Below are positions 51,284-60,793 of a DNA stretch of 64,000 nt, in pieces; position 1 is the stretch's first letter, and each line of letters begins with the position of its first letter. The notes under the pieces were generated by a model. It was not told the DNA's origin. It ran no database searches and worked only from the letters and a program-made list of their open reading frames with translations. The DNA comes from Acinetobacter sp. Marseille-Q1618 (GTDB lineage: Bacteria > Pseudomonadota > Gammaproteobacteria > Pseudomonadales > Moraxellaceae), in the NCBI RefSeq assembly GCF_902809855.1, contig NZ_CADDWJ010000001.1, positions 868,001 to 932,000 on the forward strand, written 5' to 3'. Both the position numbers and the translations under genes were made by a program.

Positions 51284-52813
51284 CTAGGCTTCAACCATTT
51301 GCACGACAACCAAACGTCCGCCATCTTGTTTAGACAGTAAAATTTGTGCACCATCTTTTAACTCAACTTTTCCACCAATTGGAATTGCTGTCTTTGTGGT
51401 CACATCGGTTAAATCAGGTAAATCTTCATTCACCAACCACCAACGCTCTTGATGTAGCACAAAATAGCCTTTGCGCTTGGTTTGTTCAGGCGTCAAGCGT
51501 TCATTCGGTGCAATCATACTATTGGCATGCCATGCAAACAAAGACTGTCCTGTCCATACCATCAAACGATGATTATCTGGTCGATAACTTGAGCCTTGAC
51601 GTGCTGAATAAAGATTTAAAATCGGCAACTTACCTTTAAATGGCGTTTTACAAAATGGACAACTAGGCTTGGTTGTATTATCAAAAACATACCATTTATG
51701 ACTACATGATGGGTTCAAACACGGTTGTACCAAATCCACAGTTTTCACCAATGCAATTTCCCAATCATTGGCAGAGGGACGCTTACTAGGTTCGTGCAAC
51801 CCGTCAATAAAACTTTTATTAAACAGTTCAGTTAAATAAGGACCTGTAACTGTATAAGGAATTTGTGCTGGAACTGCCCAAGGCAATTGTGATGGTTTAA
51901 GCTGGTTAGCTTTGACACGATTGCTCTGATCTGTAGGATGTTCTACAAATAACGCGCGCTCACCCATACCGAGATTTTCATCTTTTTGTGGATCATCCAT
52001 ATCATGGATTTTACCGCCACGTAATGGATGACGATACAATAAATACATATAAATCAAAACAGCTAGCGCATGTTTATCGGTCGAAATACTTGGCAAGATT
52101 CGTTTTGGATCATCTTTATTTAAATGGCTAGTCATCACCACTTCAGGTGCAATGAAGTCAGGTGTGCCCACCACATCAGGTGGAAATTTACCTGGCACAA
52201 CCAAACCATCGACATCAATCACACATGCACTCCCTGTCACAGGGTCGATCAACACATTTTTATAGGATAAATCTGAATGTGCCAAACCTGCTGCATGCAT
52301 ACGACGCACTGCACGTGAGATTAAGATGCTAATTTTTAAATAATTAAGCCAATTTCCTTTTTCACGATCATCTAAAAAACGGTTCTGGTTATTGGCACTA
52401 GCAAACCATTTACCTTCTTTTTCTTTACCTTTAATGTTTAAAAAATCATTATTTTTTGAGCCATAATCAAAGAAAAATTGTTTTTTATACGTTGGTGCTG
52501 TAATACCTAACAAGTCGTTATATTCCACCAAACCATCAGGCCAACAAAAGATATTTTTCCAATAATCGCCACCGACACCATTAAAAATACCTTGCCATTT
52601 ATTACCAACAATTTCTTTTAAACGGTCTTTTTGCTGTTCTAATGCAGTTTTGGATTGATAAAACTTATTTTTTTCTTTACTAAAAAAACACACCACATAA
52701 CTACGATCAGGTGAAAAATAAACATCTTTCATCGCCCCTGATCCAATGACTTCATCCACAAACTCGATTGGGCGACCATCCACTGTAGTACATTTTACGA
52801 TTTTTGCCGACAT
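51284..52813 (-). CDS. Kinase of a TerY-P-type system
   Basis: 509 residues. The kinase domain covers 20-360: a glycine loop 'GSGAMKDVYFS', catalytic loop 'AHSDLSYKNVLID' (Asp181, Asn186), 'VIDVDGLV' in place of DFG (Asp200 or Asp202), and 'APEV'. Then a zinc ribbon (CLNPSC...CPFC near 370-397), and a beta-rich C-terminal domain with FHA-like strands ('LMVWTGQSLFAWH' ... 'GGKVELKDGAQILLSKQDGG'). It is the last gene of a six-gene minus-strand cluster. The layout kinase + PP2C + TerY is that of TerY-P triads described for tellurite-type stress systems. Confidence 0.75.
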   Translation of the reverse strand: MSAKIVKCTTVDGRPIEFVDEVIGSGAMKDVYFSPDRSYVVCFFSKEKNKFYQSKTALEQQKDRLKEIVGNKWQGIFNGVGGDYWKNIFCWPDGLVEYNDLLGITAPTYKKQFFFDYGSKNNDFLNIKGKEKEGKWFASANNQNRFLDDREKGNWLNYLKISILISRAVRRMHAAGLAHSDLSYKNVLIDPVTGSACVIDVDGLVVPGKFPPDVVGTPDFIAPEVVMTSHLNKDDPKRILPSISTDKHALAVLIYMYLLYRHPLRGGKIHDMDDPQKDENLGMGERALFVEHPTDQSNRVKANQLKPSQLPWAVPAQIPYTVTGPYLTELFNKSFIDGLHEPSKRPSANDWEIALVKTVDLVQPCLNPSCSHKWYVFDNTTKPSCPFCKTPFKGKLPILNLYSARQGSSYRPDNHRLMVWTGQSLFAWHANSMIAPNERLTPEQTKRKGYFVLHQERWWLVNEDLPDLTDVTTKTAIPIGGKVELKDGAQILLSKQDGGRLVVVQMVEA

Positions 52814-52877
52814 GTTTAACTACCTAATTTTTTAAATACTTACTTAAACTTGTTTAGTTTCCAACTTTTAGCAACGT

Positions 52878-54647
52878 TCAATTTGCTTGATTTTTCTTAT
52901 ATAAAGCTGCCAAAGTTCGGTCATCATGGTGTCCTGTCTTAAAGAAATGCATCCATTCCAATAATGCTTGTTCTGGCGGATCCTGTTGAAAAATCGGCTC
53001 AAGTTCAGCATACAAGTCTAACCATTTTTGTTGATTGGCAAGTCCTGCATCGGTTTCAAAAATTGGATCAGAGATACCATCCGTCATCAGTAACACAGCT
53101 TTTAAATCTTTAAAACAACCGATCTTAACCCGACTGCCAAGTTCTTGGTGAATGCTTCGATCCAAAAATTTGGTCTGTCCAGCATATTCACCACCGTCGG
53201 CAACATTCATAATTCTCACCATGTCCTGACCAAATGCAGCTATCGCACCATCACCGACTGAGAATGTACTGATCAAGTTTTTATCTGCATGTTGATAAAC
53301 CACAGCGACTAACAGTGTTGTTGAAAATGCTTTTGTTGCAATATTATTTTCAGCAGCTAACTGATCTAACTGGGTCAAAATTGAACGATAAATCTCATAA
53401 TAAACATTATAAAATTGTTGGTTAAGTTTATTGGCAATTCTCTGCGTTTCTGCATGTTGTGGCTGATCTAACTGCCATTGCTTTATATCCTGATTTAACG
53501 CATCAATGGTATGTTCATTTAAATAACGTTGAAATTCTTTTTGTACAATCTCTACTGAAATTCGAGAACCTTCACGTGAATATTCTGCACTGCCTGCACC
53601 ATCTGCGACAGCTAACACAGACCAATTACTATTCGCAATCTGCATCAAAGAAAAATCATCATCACGGAAACTGCCTGCGTGCTCATGTGACCGACCTCGA
53701 CGACTTGCTGCAAGCAATTGATAATGCTCGGCATCTATACACAACTGATCTGTATGAGCTTTGACAAACATTTGCCCTGCTTCAGGCTCTATAACTTTCC
53801 ATAAGCTACGTGGGTCAGCAATTACATTTAAGCGACACTCTCCTGTATATATTTCACCATTCACACGATATTGAAATGAAAAATTAAACTCATCCGCTTG
53901 GTTTGGCTGACCTTGAATACTTTCTGTGGCTTCATCAAAATAAAAAACATCATTTGGAAATTTAAAACTTTCTGTAATGTATTCTATATCTTCAATATTT
54001 TGTGCAGAAAATATTTGAATTTTTGAATGATATGCTTGACCTGCACGAGCATTATCTACTTGAAATCTTAAATCATTAACTCTTCGTTGGGTAAACACGT
54101 CTGTAATCTCTGCTCTATTCTTATCAATTTGAGCTTGTTGCTCTTGCTTCTTGCTGTGTAGTTCATCGTCTATGATGATTTCATCAGTAAACTCATTTGA
54201 ATTATTTAACTTATTTTCTTGAATATTTTCATCAATTTGATTTTGAACAATATCTAAATTTTGTGCTATAGGTAAATTTTCTTGAGTTGGTTTTTCTGGA
54301 TTAGATATTGTCAAATTACTTAGGCTATTTTCTAAAATATTTAAATCTTCATCTAATCTGTTTTGTTGTGTTGCTAATATTTGTGCTTCACTCAAACCCA
54401 ATTCGTGCTGAGATTGGTTAATTTCTTCAGTATTTTCACTTAAATTATCATCTTTATTTTCTGTGGAATTGGGTTCTAAAATTTCAGTCAGTAAGGGCTG
54501 AGTTGCAAATTGTTTTTTAAGTTCATAGACCAATTTGGAGAGTTGTTGTAACTGCTGTTCTGTTTTAAAAAACGCGATAAATTGATCATCTAAACCCAGT
54601 TCATTGACTGCCAAAATTTTTTTGATTTTACATGTTAATTCCTGCAT
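52878..54647 (-). CDS. PP2C-type phosphatase of the TerY-P cluster
   Basis: 589 residues from the ATG at 54647 (GGAAGAAG upstream). Residues 1-190 are helical and disordered (Q, E, N rich). Residues 190-290 form a beta domain ('FNFSFQYRVNGEIYTGECRL'). The PP2C domain fills 310-589: 'SVLAVADGAGSAEYSREGS' with metal-binding Asp, 'FSVGDGAIAAFG', 'AVLLMTDGISDP' and 'HHDDRTLAAL'. All Mg/Mn-binding Asp positions appear present. It should oppose the kinase encoded next to it. Confidence 0.78.
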   Translation of the reverse strand: MQELTCKIKKILAVNELGLDDQFIAFFKTEQQLQQLSKLVYELKKQFATQPLLTEILEPNSTENKDDNLSENTEEINQSQHELGLSEAQILATQQNRLDEDLNILENSLSNLTISNPEKPTQENLPIAQNLDIVQNQIDENIQENKLNNSNEFTDEIIIDDELHSKKQEQQAQIDKNRAEITDVFTQRRVNDLRFQVDNARAGQAYHSKIQIFSAQNIEDIEYITESFKFPNDVFYFDEATESIQGQPNQADEFNFSFQYRVNGEIYTGECRLNVIADPRSLWKVIEPEAGQMFVKAHTDQLCIDAEHYQLLAASRRGRSHEHAGSFRDDDFSLMQIANSNWSVLAVADGAGSAEYSREGSRISVEIVQKEFQRYLNEHTIDALNQDIKQWQLDQPQHAETQRIANKLNQQFYNVYYEIYRSILTQLDQLAAENNIATKAFSTTLLVAVVYQHADKNLISTFSVGDGAIAAFGQDMVRIMNVADGGEYAGQTKFLDRSIHQELGSRVKIGCFKDLKAVLLMTDGISDPIFETDAGLANQQKWLDLYAELEPIFQQDPPEQALLEWMHFFKTGHHDDRTLAALYKKNQAN

Positions 54648-54688
54648 ATTTTCTTCTTCCAATGATCAATACATATTTTTTTAAAGAC

Positions 54689-55741
54689 CTAGCCCTGCCC
54701 ACGTGTCAGATCAAAGTCCCCACCTTCAGCACTAAAACTTACCTGACGACGACACCACGGACAAACCACATATTCACTATATCCGTCATAACACATAAGA
54801 TTACCACAGCCACACATGGCAAAAGCTGTATCCGCATAGCAATGTGGGCATTGCGACCAACCTTCTAATTTTGAAGTATTAATTTGTGGTTTTTCAGCAC
54901 TATGATCTGTCCAACTAAAATATTCTTCACTAATCGCCTCACAAGTTTCTAATTTAAAATTGTACAAGTTAATATTTAAATCAGATAAGCCCCCATATTG
55001 TAAATTTCGGCTATATTTCAAAATATAAGGATGCTGTAGTTTTTGACAACGTCCAACAAAAGTCACTACGCGATCATCGGCATGGGTTTTTCGAAAAGTT
55101 AATTTTGACTTAGCCAAATTCATATAACGCTGATCGAGCGGAATTAATTCTTCTGAATTTTGGAAATTTGCCACACTGACACTTTGCGATACGACAGATG
55201 CACTGATCCATTTACACAGACCTTTAACATATTCTTGATTGATTTGATCAACCGAAATACAATGCTCAGTCAATTCTTTTAAAATAGAAAAATCAACATC
55301 TTGACCAAGACCGATGACAATTAAAGTTACACGATGGCTATATTTGGCTTTCCATTGCTGAATTGCATCCTGATAATCATCAGTTGGACGACCATCGGTA
55401 AATAGATAAACCACAGGTTTCCAATCACCTTTCACATCTGCTGTGGTTTTAATCACGGAACGGTCGATTTCTTTACCTAAATGTTCCAGTGCCTTACCCA
55501 AATGCGTTCCGCCACCCAAAGGCAGTTCACATCTTTGATAAGCATACAACTCAGTGAGGGGTACCAAAGTCCGCACAATCCCTGCATAAGCAATCACTGA
55601 AACATATACCGTTTCAAGTGCATAAGGGTCAGTTCGCAGACTACTCATGATAAAGTCAACGCCTTCTTGCACAGCGACCAAAGGTTGACCCGCCATAGAT
55701 TCTGAACAATCAATCACAAAAAACACAGGTAATCGACGCAT
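54689..55741 (-). CDS. TerY-like VWA protein with C-terminal zinc ribbon
   Basis: 350 residues. The VWA domain starts MRRLPVFFVIDCSESMAGQP, with MIDAS D-x-S-x-S at 11-15; 'LFTDGRPTDDYQDAIQQWK' supplies the second Asp. The C-terminal 130 residues contain 'CPHCYADTAFAMCGCGNLMC' and 'VVCPWCRRQ', a six- to eight-cysteine zinc-ribbon pair. The zinc ribbon distinguishes it from the two shorter TerY proteins of the cluster, and probably docks the kinase or phosphatase. Confidence 0.78.
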   Translation of the reverse strand: MRRLPVFFVIDCSESMAGQPLVAVQEGVDFIMSSLRTDPYALETVYVSVIAYAGIVRTLVPLTELYAYQRCELPLGGGTHLGKALEHLGKEIDRSVIKTTADVKGDWKPVVYLFTDGRPTDDYQDAIQQWKAKYSHRVTLIVIGLGQDVDFSILKELTEHCISVDQINQEYVKGLCKWISASVVSQSVSVANFQNSEELIPLDQRYMNLAKSKLTFRKTHADDRVVTFVGRCQKLQHPYILKYSRNLQYGGLSDLNINLYNFKLETCEAISEEYFSWTDHSAEKPQINTSKLEGWSQCPHCYADTAFAMCGCGNLMCYDGYSEYVVCPWCRRQVSFSAEGGDFDLTRGQG

Positions 55742-55817
55742 AAACTCACCTTTTTAATTGTTGTTATTCCAAGCCTTTTGAGTTAAAAAATACATTGCAT
55801 TCAGTCTTGCAAGTATT

Positions 55818-56453
55818 TTACAAAACCAATTGAATTTCAGAGGGTGGCGGTGGCAACTCAATTGCATCCACGACACCTGCACTGCTACTGCCTGCTACCA
55901 CGCTTGCAGATACCCATTTAAAGAAACTTGCAAATGAGTTTGAATCCATCGAATCTAGCACGACAACCTGATTGGTTAATTGTTGTAATGCCTCAGTTTT
56001 AGCCTTGGGACCTGCGGCACACGCTACAATTGTCGCAAAGTTAAGCTGCTGAATGGTTGGAATAATTTGCTGATATGCATAAACATCTGAAGGTGAACCA
56101 TCCGTCATCAAAAACAAGAGAGGTCGCCAGTCACCTTTTTGATCTTCTGTAGTTTTCTTAATATTTTTTTGCACATCCTCTGCCAATAACTCCAACGCTG
56201 CCCCCATAAAAGTTGCACCCACACTCGGCACTTCAATTTCAGGCAGTTGCACTTGGTCTAAAGGCGTTAGAGGTAAATAAATCTTTGCTTGTATATCAAA
56301 GGTAATAACACTTAAATGTACACTTTCCAGCGCATAAGGGTCTTGCCTCAGTGCGCTGAGCATCGACTGTAAGCCCACATTCACCGAGTGAATAGGCTCG
56401 CCACGCATAGAACCTGATGTATCTAATAAAATATAAACGGGTAGTCGACGCAT
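55818..56453 (-). CDS. TerY-like VWA protein (second)
   Basis: 211 residues: MRRLPVYILLDTSGSMRGEP with intact MIDAS D-T-S-G-S, 'FLMTDGSPSDVYAYQQ' with the second Asp, and a C-terminal 'ELPPPPSEIQLVL' tail. Very similar to the protein at 57248-57886. It contains a single VWA domain and no zinc ribbon. Metal-dependent protein-protein scaffold in the same operon as TerD. Confidence 0.8.
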   Translation of the reverse strand: MRRLPVYILLDTSGSMRGEPIHSVNVGLQSMLSALRQDPYALESVHLSVITFDIQAKIYLPLTPLDQVQLPEIEVPSVGATFMGAALELLAEDVQKNIKKTTEDQKGDWRPLLFLMTDGSPSDVYAYQQIIPTIQQLNFATIVACAAGPKAKTEALQQLTNQVVVLDSMDSNSFASFFKWVSASVVAGSSSAGVVDAIELPPPPSEIQLVL

Positions 56454-56503
56454 ATTTTTCTCTGGTTATGTTGATTTATAAAATTGTTGGATCAATCACG
56501 GCA

Positions 56504-57145
56504 TTAAACATATTGTTTTAACCATTCTACAAAGTTATCTGAATCAGACGATGAACCAATGGCATTAAATTTCCAACCTGAATTTTCACGCACCAGCTCT
56601 GCAAAAAGCAAGGAACGCTGTTGTTCATATTGTCCCTGACCAGACAAATTAAAACGTACCATTTCTTTGCCTGAAGCATCAACTGCACGAATGAACGCAT
56701 TTTGTACTTGTCCAAAATGCTGTTTATTTTTATGACCTTCATAAATTTGTACAATAAATACAATTTTATGATAATCCGTTGATAAAGAATTTAATTTAAC
56801 AATAATCTGCTCATCATCACCATCGCCCGCACCTGTACGATTATCCCCTGTTAACCAGATATGACCAGATGGATGTTTGAGATTATTAAAGAAAATCACA
56901 TCACTATTGTTTAAAGTCGGATGACCCGAAGCATCTCGCCCTAGATTTTGAACTTTGCCATTGGCATCGCATAGAAATGCAATCACATCTAAATCATATT
57001 CAGCAGATTGACCGCCAAAAAATCCCCCTAAAAAACCTTTTTTCTGTTCAGCAATATCCCATCCAAGCCCAATGGTGACCAATGATAGATTATTTTCTGC
57101 TTTCTCTAAGGTCAGACCTTGTCCTTTTGTTAATGTAATACCCAC
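56504..57145 (-). CDS. TerD-family protein
   Basis: I use the GTG at 57145 (AAGGA seven bases upstream), which gives MGITLTKGQGLTLEKAENNL, the normal TerD start; the 24-residue upstream extension is not typical. 213 residues. 'LSLVTIGLGWDI' and 'FLCDANGKVQNL' with 'TGAGDGDDEQIIVKLNSL' are the TerD calcium-binding pattern (D-x-D/N clusters). TerD proteins act in tellurite resistance, phage inhibition and stress. Encoded between two TerY-type genes. Confidence 0.85.
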   Translation of the reverse strand: MGITLTKGQGLTLEKAENNLSLVTIGLGWDIAEQKKGFLGGFFGGQSAEYDLDVIAFLCDANGKVQNLGRDASGHPTLNNSDVIFFNNLKHPSGHIWLTGDNRTGAGDGDDEQIIVKLNSLSTDYHKIVFIVQIYEGHKNKQHFGQVQNAFIRAVDASGKEMVRFNLSGQGQYEQQRSLLFAELVRENSGWKFNAIGSSSDSDNFVEWLKQYV

Positions 57146-57247
57146 ACGATTTTCCTTTTTTCTTTTAGTTAAATGGTACAGACATTGAAAACCTTGACTC
57201 TCAATCACCCAATTCAATATCTATATCAACTGGTTATAAACTTGAAA

Positions 57248-57886
57248 TCACAAAACCACATTTACTTCTGGTGGTGGTGGTGGCAAATCGCTCAAACCAG
57301 TCACTTCTTTCTGTCCTGCGTCCACTTTTTGACTGCCTGTTGAAATACTTGCAGAAACCCATTTAAAGAATGCCTTAATGGTATTTGAATCTGCTGTTGC
57401 AAGTTCTACGACCACTTCTGTGATTTGTTTTAAAATACTGGTTTCAGCATTGTGTCCTGCTGCACATGCAATCACCATACCTGTTTTGACTTTTTTCAAC
57501 TTTTCAAAGCCTTTTTTCCAGTCATCAGTTGGTGCACCATCAGTCATAATAAATACCAATGGTTTCCAGTCACCACGTGTATCTGGTGTCGTTTTTTGCA
57601 CTTCTTGTTCAATTTTATCCGCCAACAATGACAAAGCCTCACCCAACTGTGTTGTCCCTGTTGCTTGTAGATTCGGTGTATTAAACATTGCCAACTCAGT
57701 CAGTGGCATAAGTTGTTTTGCGTTAGTATCAAAGCTAATAATTGAAAGATAAGCAGTTTCTAATGCATAAGGGTCTTGTCTTAAAGATGACACCAACATT
57801 TCCACACCATTTTTAACTGCTTCAATGGGTTCACCTAACATAGAGCCTGATGTGTCGAGCAGTAAATAAACGGGTAATCTTCTCAT
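57248..57886 (-). CDS. TerY-like VWA protein (first)
   Basis: 212 residues: MRRLPVYLLLDTSGSMLGEP with the MIDAS motif at 11-15, 'FIMTDGAPTDDWKKGFEKLK' with the second metal-binding Asp, 'VIACAAGHNAE', and a proline-rich tail 'LPPPPPEVNVVL'. First gene of the minus-strand cluster. The close pair with 55818-56453 looks like a duplication around terD. The operon order is VWA, TerD, VWA, VWA-Zn, PP2C, kinase. Confidence 0.8.
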   Translation of the reverse strand: MRRLPVYLLLDTSGSMLGEPIEAVKNGVEMLVSSLRQDPYALETAYLSIISFDTNAKQLMPLTELAMFNTPNLQATGTTQLGEALSLLADKIEQEVQKTTPDTRGDWKPLVFIMTDGAPTDDWKKGFEKLKKVKTGMVIACAAGHNAETSILKQITEVVVELATADSNTIKAFFKWVSASISTGSQKVDAGQKEVTGLSDLPPPPPEVNVVL

Positions 57887-58081
57887 GTTTATATGTCCTT
57901 GTTATCAATTTTAAAAATGTCGAATAAAAACATCTTAGCTGAATTATAAAAAAGTTAAACATGCTATGTGCATTTTTAAAATGCCGATGTTATTTTAATA
58001 AAATGTGAATTTCTTTTGACTATCGTATTTTTCTGAATTTACAGTAAATTATTCACTGCTGTAAACAGAAAATATAAAAAT

Positions 58082-58109
58082 AAAAGACGACTTTTGAGAG
58101 TCGTCTTTT
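58082..58109. terminator. Terminator between the cation-efflux gene and the TerY cluster
   Basis: AAAAGACGAC pairs exactly with GTCGTCTTTT; U tracts on both strands. It ends the cation-efflux transcript. Confidence 0.8.
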
Positions 58110-58128
58110 ATTATAAAATTTTACAAAT

Positions 58129-58749
58129 TTAAAATGCTTGAGTGTCACGTCTTTCTTGTAATGCTTTTTGAACCACTTGATAGCCACCTGTTAATCCTAA
58201 ACTCGCCATAATCACAGCAACAAAAATATCAGGTAATAAACTTCCTGTACCAAATACCCCTACTGCTGCCAAAATCACAGCAATATTCCCAATCGCATCA
58301 TTACGACTACACAACCAAACTGATTGCATATTTGAATCACCATCACGAAAAGCATAGAGAATTACTGCTGCGACCACATTTGCAAGCAATGCCAAAATAC
58401 CAATTGCGCCCATAGTAATTGCCTCAGGTGGGATACCTTGGATATAGGCATATATTGTTTTAGCAATCACGACAAAACCAAACAATGCCATGGTTAAACC
58501 TTTGAGTAATGCAACCGTTGCCCGCCAATATAAACTTGCGCCTAACACTGCAAGTGAAACAGCATAGTTCACAGTATCACCAAAAAAATCTAAAGCATCC
58601 GCCCACAGCGCTGATGAATGTGCATATGCACCACCAATTAACTCTACAAAAAACATAGCTAGGTTAATTACCAGTGCAATCCATAATGCAGTTCTAAATT
58701 TACTATTTGGTTTTTGTGGTGCGGGTTCATGACTACATGTACATGCCAT
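58129..58749 (-). CDS. Short cation-diffusion-facilitator-type transporter
   Basis: 206 residues with about six helices. Metal-site motifs 'HSSALWADALDFFGD' (helix 2, D-x-x-x-D) and 'LCSRNDAIGN' (helix 5, N-D) correspond to the CDF H-x-x-x-D/D-x-x-x-D sites. It lacks the usual C-terminal cytoplasmic domain, being a short form. The Cys/His-rich N-terminus 'ACTCSHEP' may deliver metal. Divergent from a MerR-type regulator with metal-type cysteines: Cd, Pb or Zn export is likely. AGAGGG supports the start. Confidence 0.78.
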   Translation of the reverse strand: MACTCSHEPAPQKPNSKFRTALWIALVINLAMFFVELIGGAYAHSSALWADALDFFGDTVNYAVSLAVLGASLYWRATVALLKGLTMALFGFVVIAKTIYAYIQGIPPEAITMGAIGILALLANVVAAVILYAFRDGDSNMQSVWLCSRNDAIGNIAVILAAVGVFGTGSLLPDIFVAVIMASLGLTGGYQVVQKALQERRDTQAF

Positions 58750-58789
58750 TACACATCCCTCTTGCTTAAATCTTCATCTATATTATGCT

Positions 58790-58820
58790 ATTTAAAACTA
58801 TGGACTAACTCCAAGGTCAA
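58790..58820 (-). promoter_or_regulatory. MerR-type promoter with long spacer
   Basis: TTGACC (58815-58820), a 19-base spacer containing a dyad around GGAGTTAGTCC, then TTAAAT (58790-58795). The over-long spacer is the hallmark of promoters activated by metal-responsive MerR proteins. It drives the efflux gene. Confidence 0.6.
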
Positions 58821-58841
58821 GCCATTTTTAGGACAATTCAA

Positions 58842-59246
58842 ATGCAACATTATTTAATTAGTGATTTAGCAAAAAAGACTCAACTCAGTACTGATACCAT
58901 CCGATTTTATGAGAAGAAGAAACTCATACACGCCAGCTTTAGAGCAGAAAATAGTTATAAATATTATGACAATGAAACACTAAAGCGCTTAATTTTTATC
59001 AAACGCTGTCGTGCTTTAGATATGACATTGCAAGAAATTGTGATGTTGCTTGAACAAATTCAACATCCAGAACGTGGCTGTATCATTGTTGATCAAATGA
59101 TTGAAGAACATATTCAGCATGTTGAAACACGTATTGCTGAGTTACAGTCTTTTAGAACCGAACTCATGCAGCTTAGACAATCTTGTAAATCTGACAGTAC
59201 CATTGATCATTGTCAGATCGTAAAAAATTTAGAAAAATCAGAATAG
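58842..59246 (+). CDS. MerR-family metal-responsive regulator (CadR/PbrR-like)
   Basis: 134 residues: HTH 'LISDLAKKTQLSTDTIRFYE', 'RLIFIKRCRALDMTLQEIVML' for the second helix pair, and cysteines in 'RGCIIVDQM' and 'QSCKSDSTIDHCQIV'. The Cys near residue 80 plus the C-x8-C at about 112-121 resemble CadR/PbrR metal sites. Divergent from the short CDF transporter, which it should control by binding the long-spacer promoter. Confidence 0.8.
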   Translation: MQHYLISDLAKKTQLSTDTIRFYEKKKLIHASFRAENSYKYYDNETLKRLIFIKRCRALDMTLQEIVMLLEQIQHPERGCIIVDQMIEEHIQHVETRIAELQSFRTELMQLRQSCKSDSTIDHCQIVKNLEKSE

Positions 59247-59257
59247 TAAAACCTAGT

Positions 59258-60295
59258 TTAATCCATCTTATATTTTTTCTTTAAGTACAATGCCACACTG
59301 ACTAAGGCAATCAATACAGGCACTTCCACCAAAGGGCCGATCACTGTGGTAAATGCCACAGGTGAAGCCAAGCCAAAAGTTGCAATGGCGACAGCCAAAG
59401 CCAATTCAAAATTATTCCCCGCAGCCGTAAAAGAAATTGCGGTCGTTTTTGCATAATTATTACCCATCCATTTACTCATAAAAAAGCTAAGCGCAAACAT
59501 CAGCACAAAGTAAAGAACCAATGGAATCGCAATTCTCAACACATCCAAAGGCAATGCAACGACATCAGCACCTTTCAAACTAAACATGGCAATAATCGTA
59601 AAGAGTAAAGCAAATAAACTCAGTGGACTAATTTTTGTAATAAATCTGTTTTGATACCAGTCTAAACCTTTATATTTAACCAAAATTAATCTTGTCAAAA
59701 AACCAAGTAAGAATGGAATTCCAAGATAAATCAATACTGCTTGGGTAATTATCCAAAAACTGACTTGAATCACTTGCGCTTCAACACCAAAAAATGGTGG
59801 CAAATACGTTAAGAAAAACCATGCATAACTACTAAAAAACAAAATTTGGAAAATACTATTAAAAGCCACCAATGCTGCAACATATTGATGATCACCCTCA
59901 GCTAAATTATTCCAAACTAAAACCATAGCAATACAACGTGCTAAACCAATTAAGATGAGCCCAGTCATATATTCAGGATAATCTTGCAAAAATAAGATTG
60001 CGAGTGCAAACATTAAACACGGCGCAATCAACCAATTTTGTACTAAAGATAAGATTAAAGTTCGCTTGTCCTGAAAAACTTGGCTTAAATTTTTATAATC
60101 TACTTTGGCTAAAGGTGGATACATCATCAAAATTAGACCGATAGCTATCGGTAAATTGACTGTTCCTACACTCATTTGATTTAGATTTTCAGCAAATTTT
60201 GGCAAAAACACGCCTATCGCAATCCCAATAGCCATTGCGATAAAAATCCAAAGTGTAAGATTTCGATCTATAAAAGATAATTTCTGAATTGACAT
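59258..60295 (-). CDS. acr3: Arsenite efflux permease, ACR3 family
   Basis: I use the ATG at 60295; a TTG at 60313 overlaps arsC. 345 residues, ten helices of the BART superfamily. Key motifs '[20 protein letters not shown]' with the conserved Cys, '[15 protein letters not shown]' with the conserved Glu. Extrudes arsenite made by ArsC. Third gene of the arsRC-acr3 operon. Confidence 0.88.
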   Translation of the reverse strand: MSIQKLSFIDRNLTLWIFIAMAIGIAIGVFLPKFAENLNQMSVGTVNLPIAIGLILMMYPPLAKVDYKNLSQVFQDKRTLILSLVQNWLIAPCLMFALAILFLQDYPEYMTGLILIGLARCIAMVLVWNNLAEGDHQYVAALVAFNSIFQILFFSSYAWFFLTYLPPFFGVEAQVIQVSFWIITQAVLIYLGIPFLLGFLTRLILVKYKGLDWYQNRFITKISPLSLFALLFTIIAMFSLKGADVVALPLDVLRIAIPLVLYFVLMFALSFFMSKWMGNNYAKTTAISFTAAGNNFELALAVAIATFGLASPVAFTTVIGPLVEVPVLIALVSVALYLKKKYKMD

Positions 60296-60305
60296 AGATG
60301 AATAT

Positions 60306-60779
60306 TCATGCAATTAGAGCAATTTTTTCGAGCTCTTTGGCTAATTCTTGTGCATTCAAATTTTCAAAATTGAGTGCAAAAAATGCTTTTAAACGCCGCT
60401 GAATATGCTGAACGGTTGAATTAAATGCTTGTAATTTTTCTTCTTCTAGCAAATCTAAATGTGATGGATCATCCAAACCCCAGTGCACTTTTAATGCATT
60501 TCCTAAATACAATGGACATGTTTCATTGGCAGCTTCACTACATACAGTTACGACAATTTCAGGCGCAAATGCTTCACATGCCTGCATATTTTTACTGAAT
60601 AAATTTTCAGTTGCTAAATTTAAACTTTGCAAGGTTTTCAACGTCATCGGATGAATCTGACCTGACGGATGACTGCCTGCACTACAGGCTTGAAAACCTG
60701 TTGGAGCTTGTGCATTAAATAATGCTTCCGAAAGAATGCTACGGCAACTATTTCCAGTACATAAAAATAAAATTTTCAT
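60306..60779 (-). CDS. arsC: Arsenate reductase, low-MW phosphatase type
   Basis: 157 residues. The P-loop '[10 protein letters not shown]' with nucleophile Cys7 and Arg13 begins the protein; '[20 protein letters not shown]' and '[15 protein letters not shown]' give the second and third redox cysteines; '[10 protein letters not shown]' supplies the general-acid Asp. This is the thioredoxin-coupled ArsC type. It reduces arsenate to arsenite for Acr3. The spacing to arsR is 14 bases. Confidence 0.88.
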   Translation of the reverse strand: MKILFLCTGNSCRSILSEALFNAQAPTGFQACSAGSHPSGQIHPMTLKTLQSLNLATENLFSKNMQACEAFAPEIVVTVCSEAANETCPLYLGNALKVHWGLDDPSHLDLLEEEKLQAFNSTVQHIQRRLKAFFALNFENLNAQELAKELEKIALIA

Positions 60780-60793
60780 ATTAATTCATCGAG

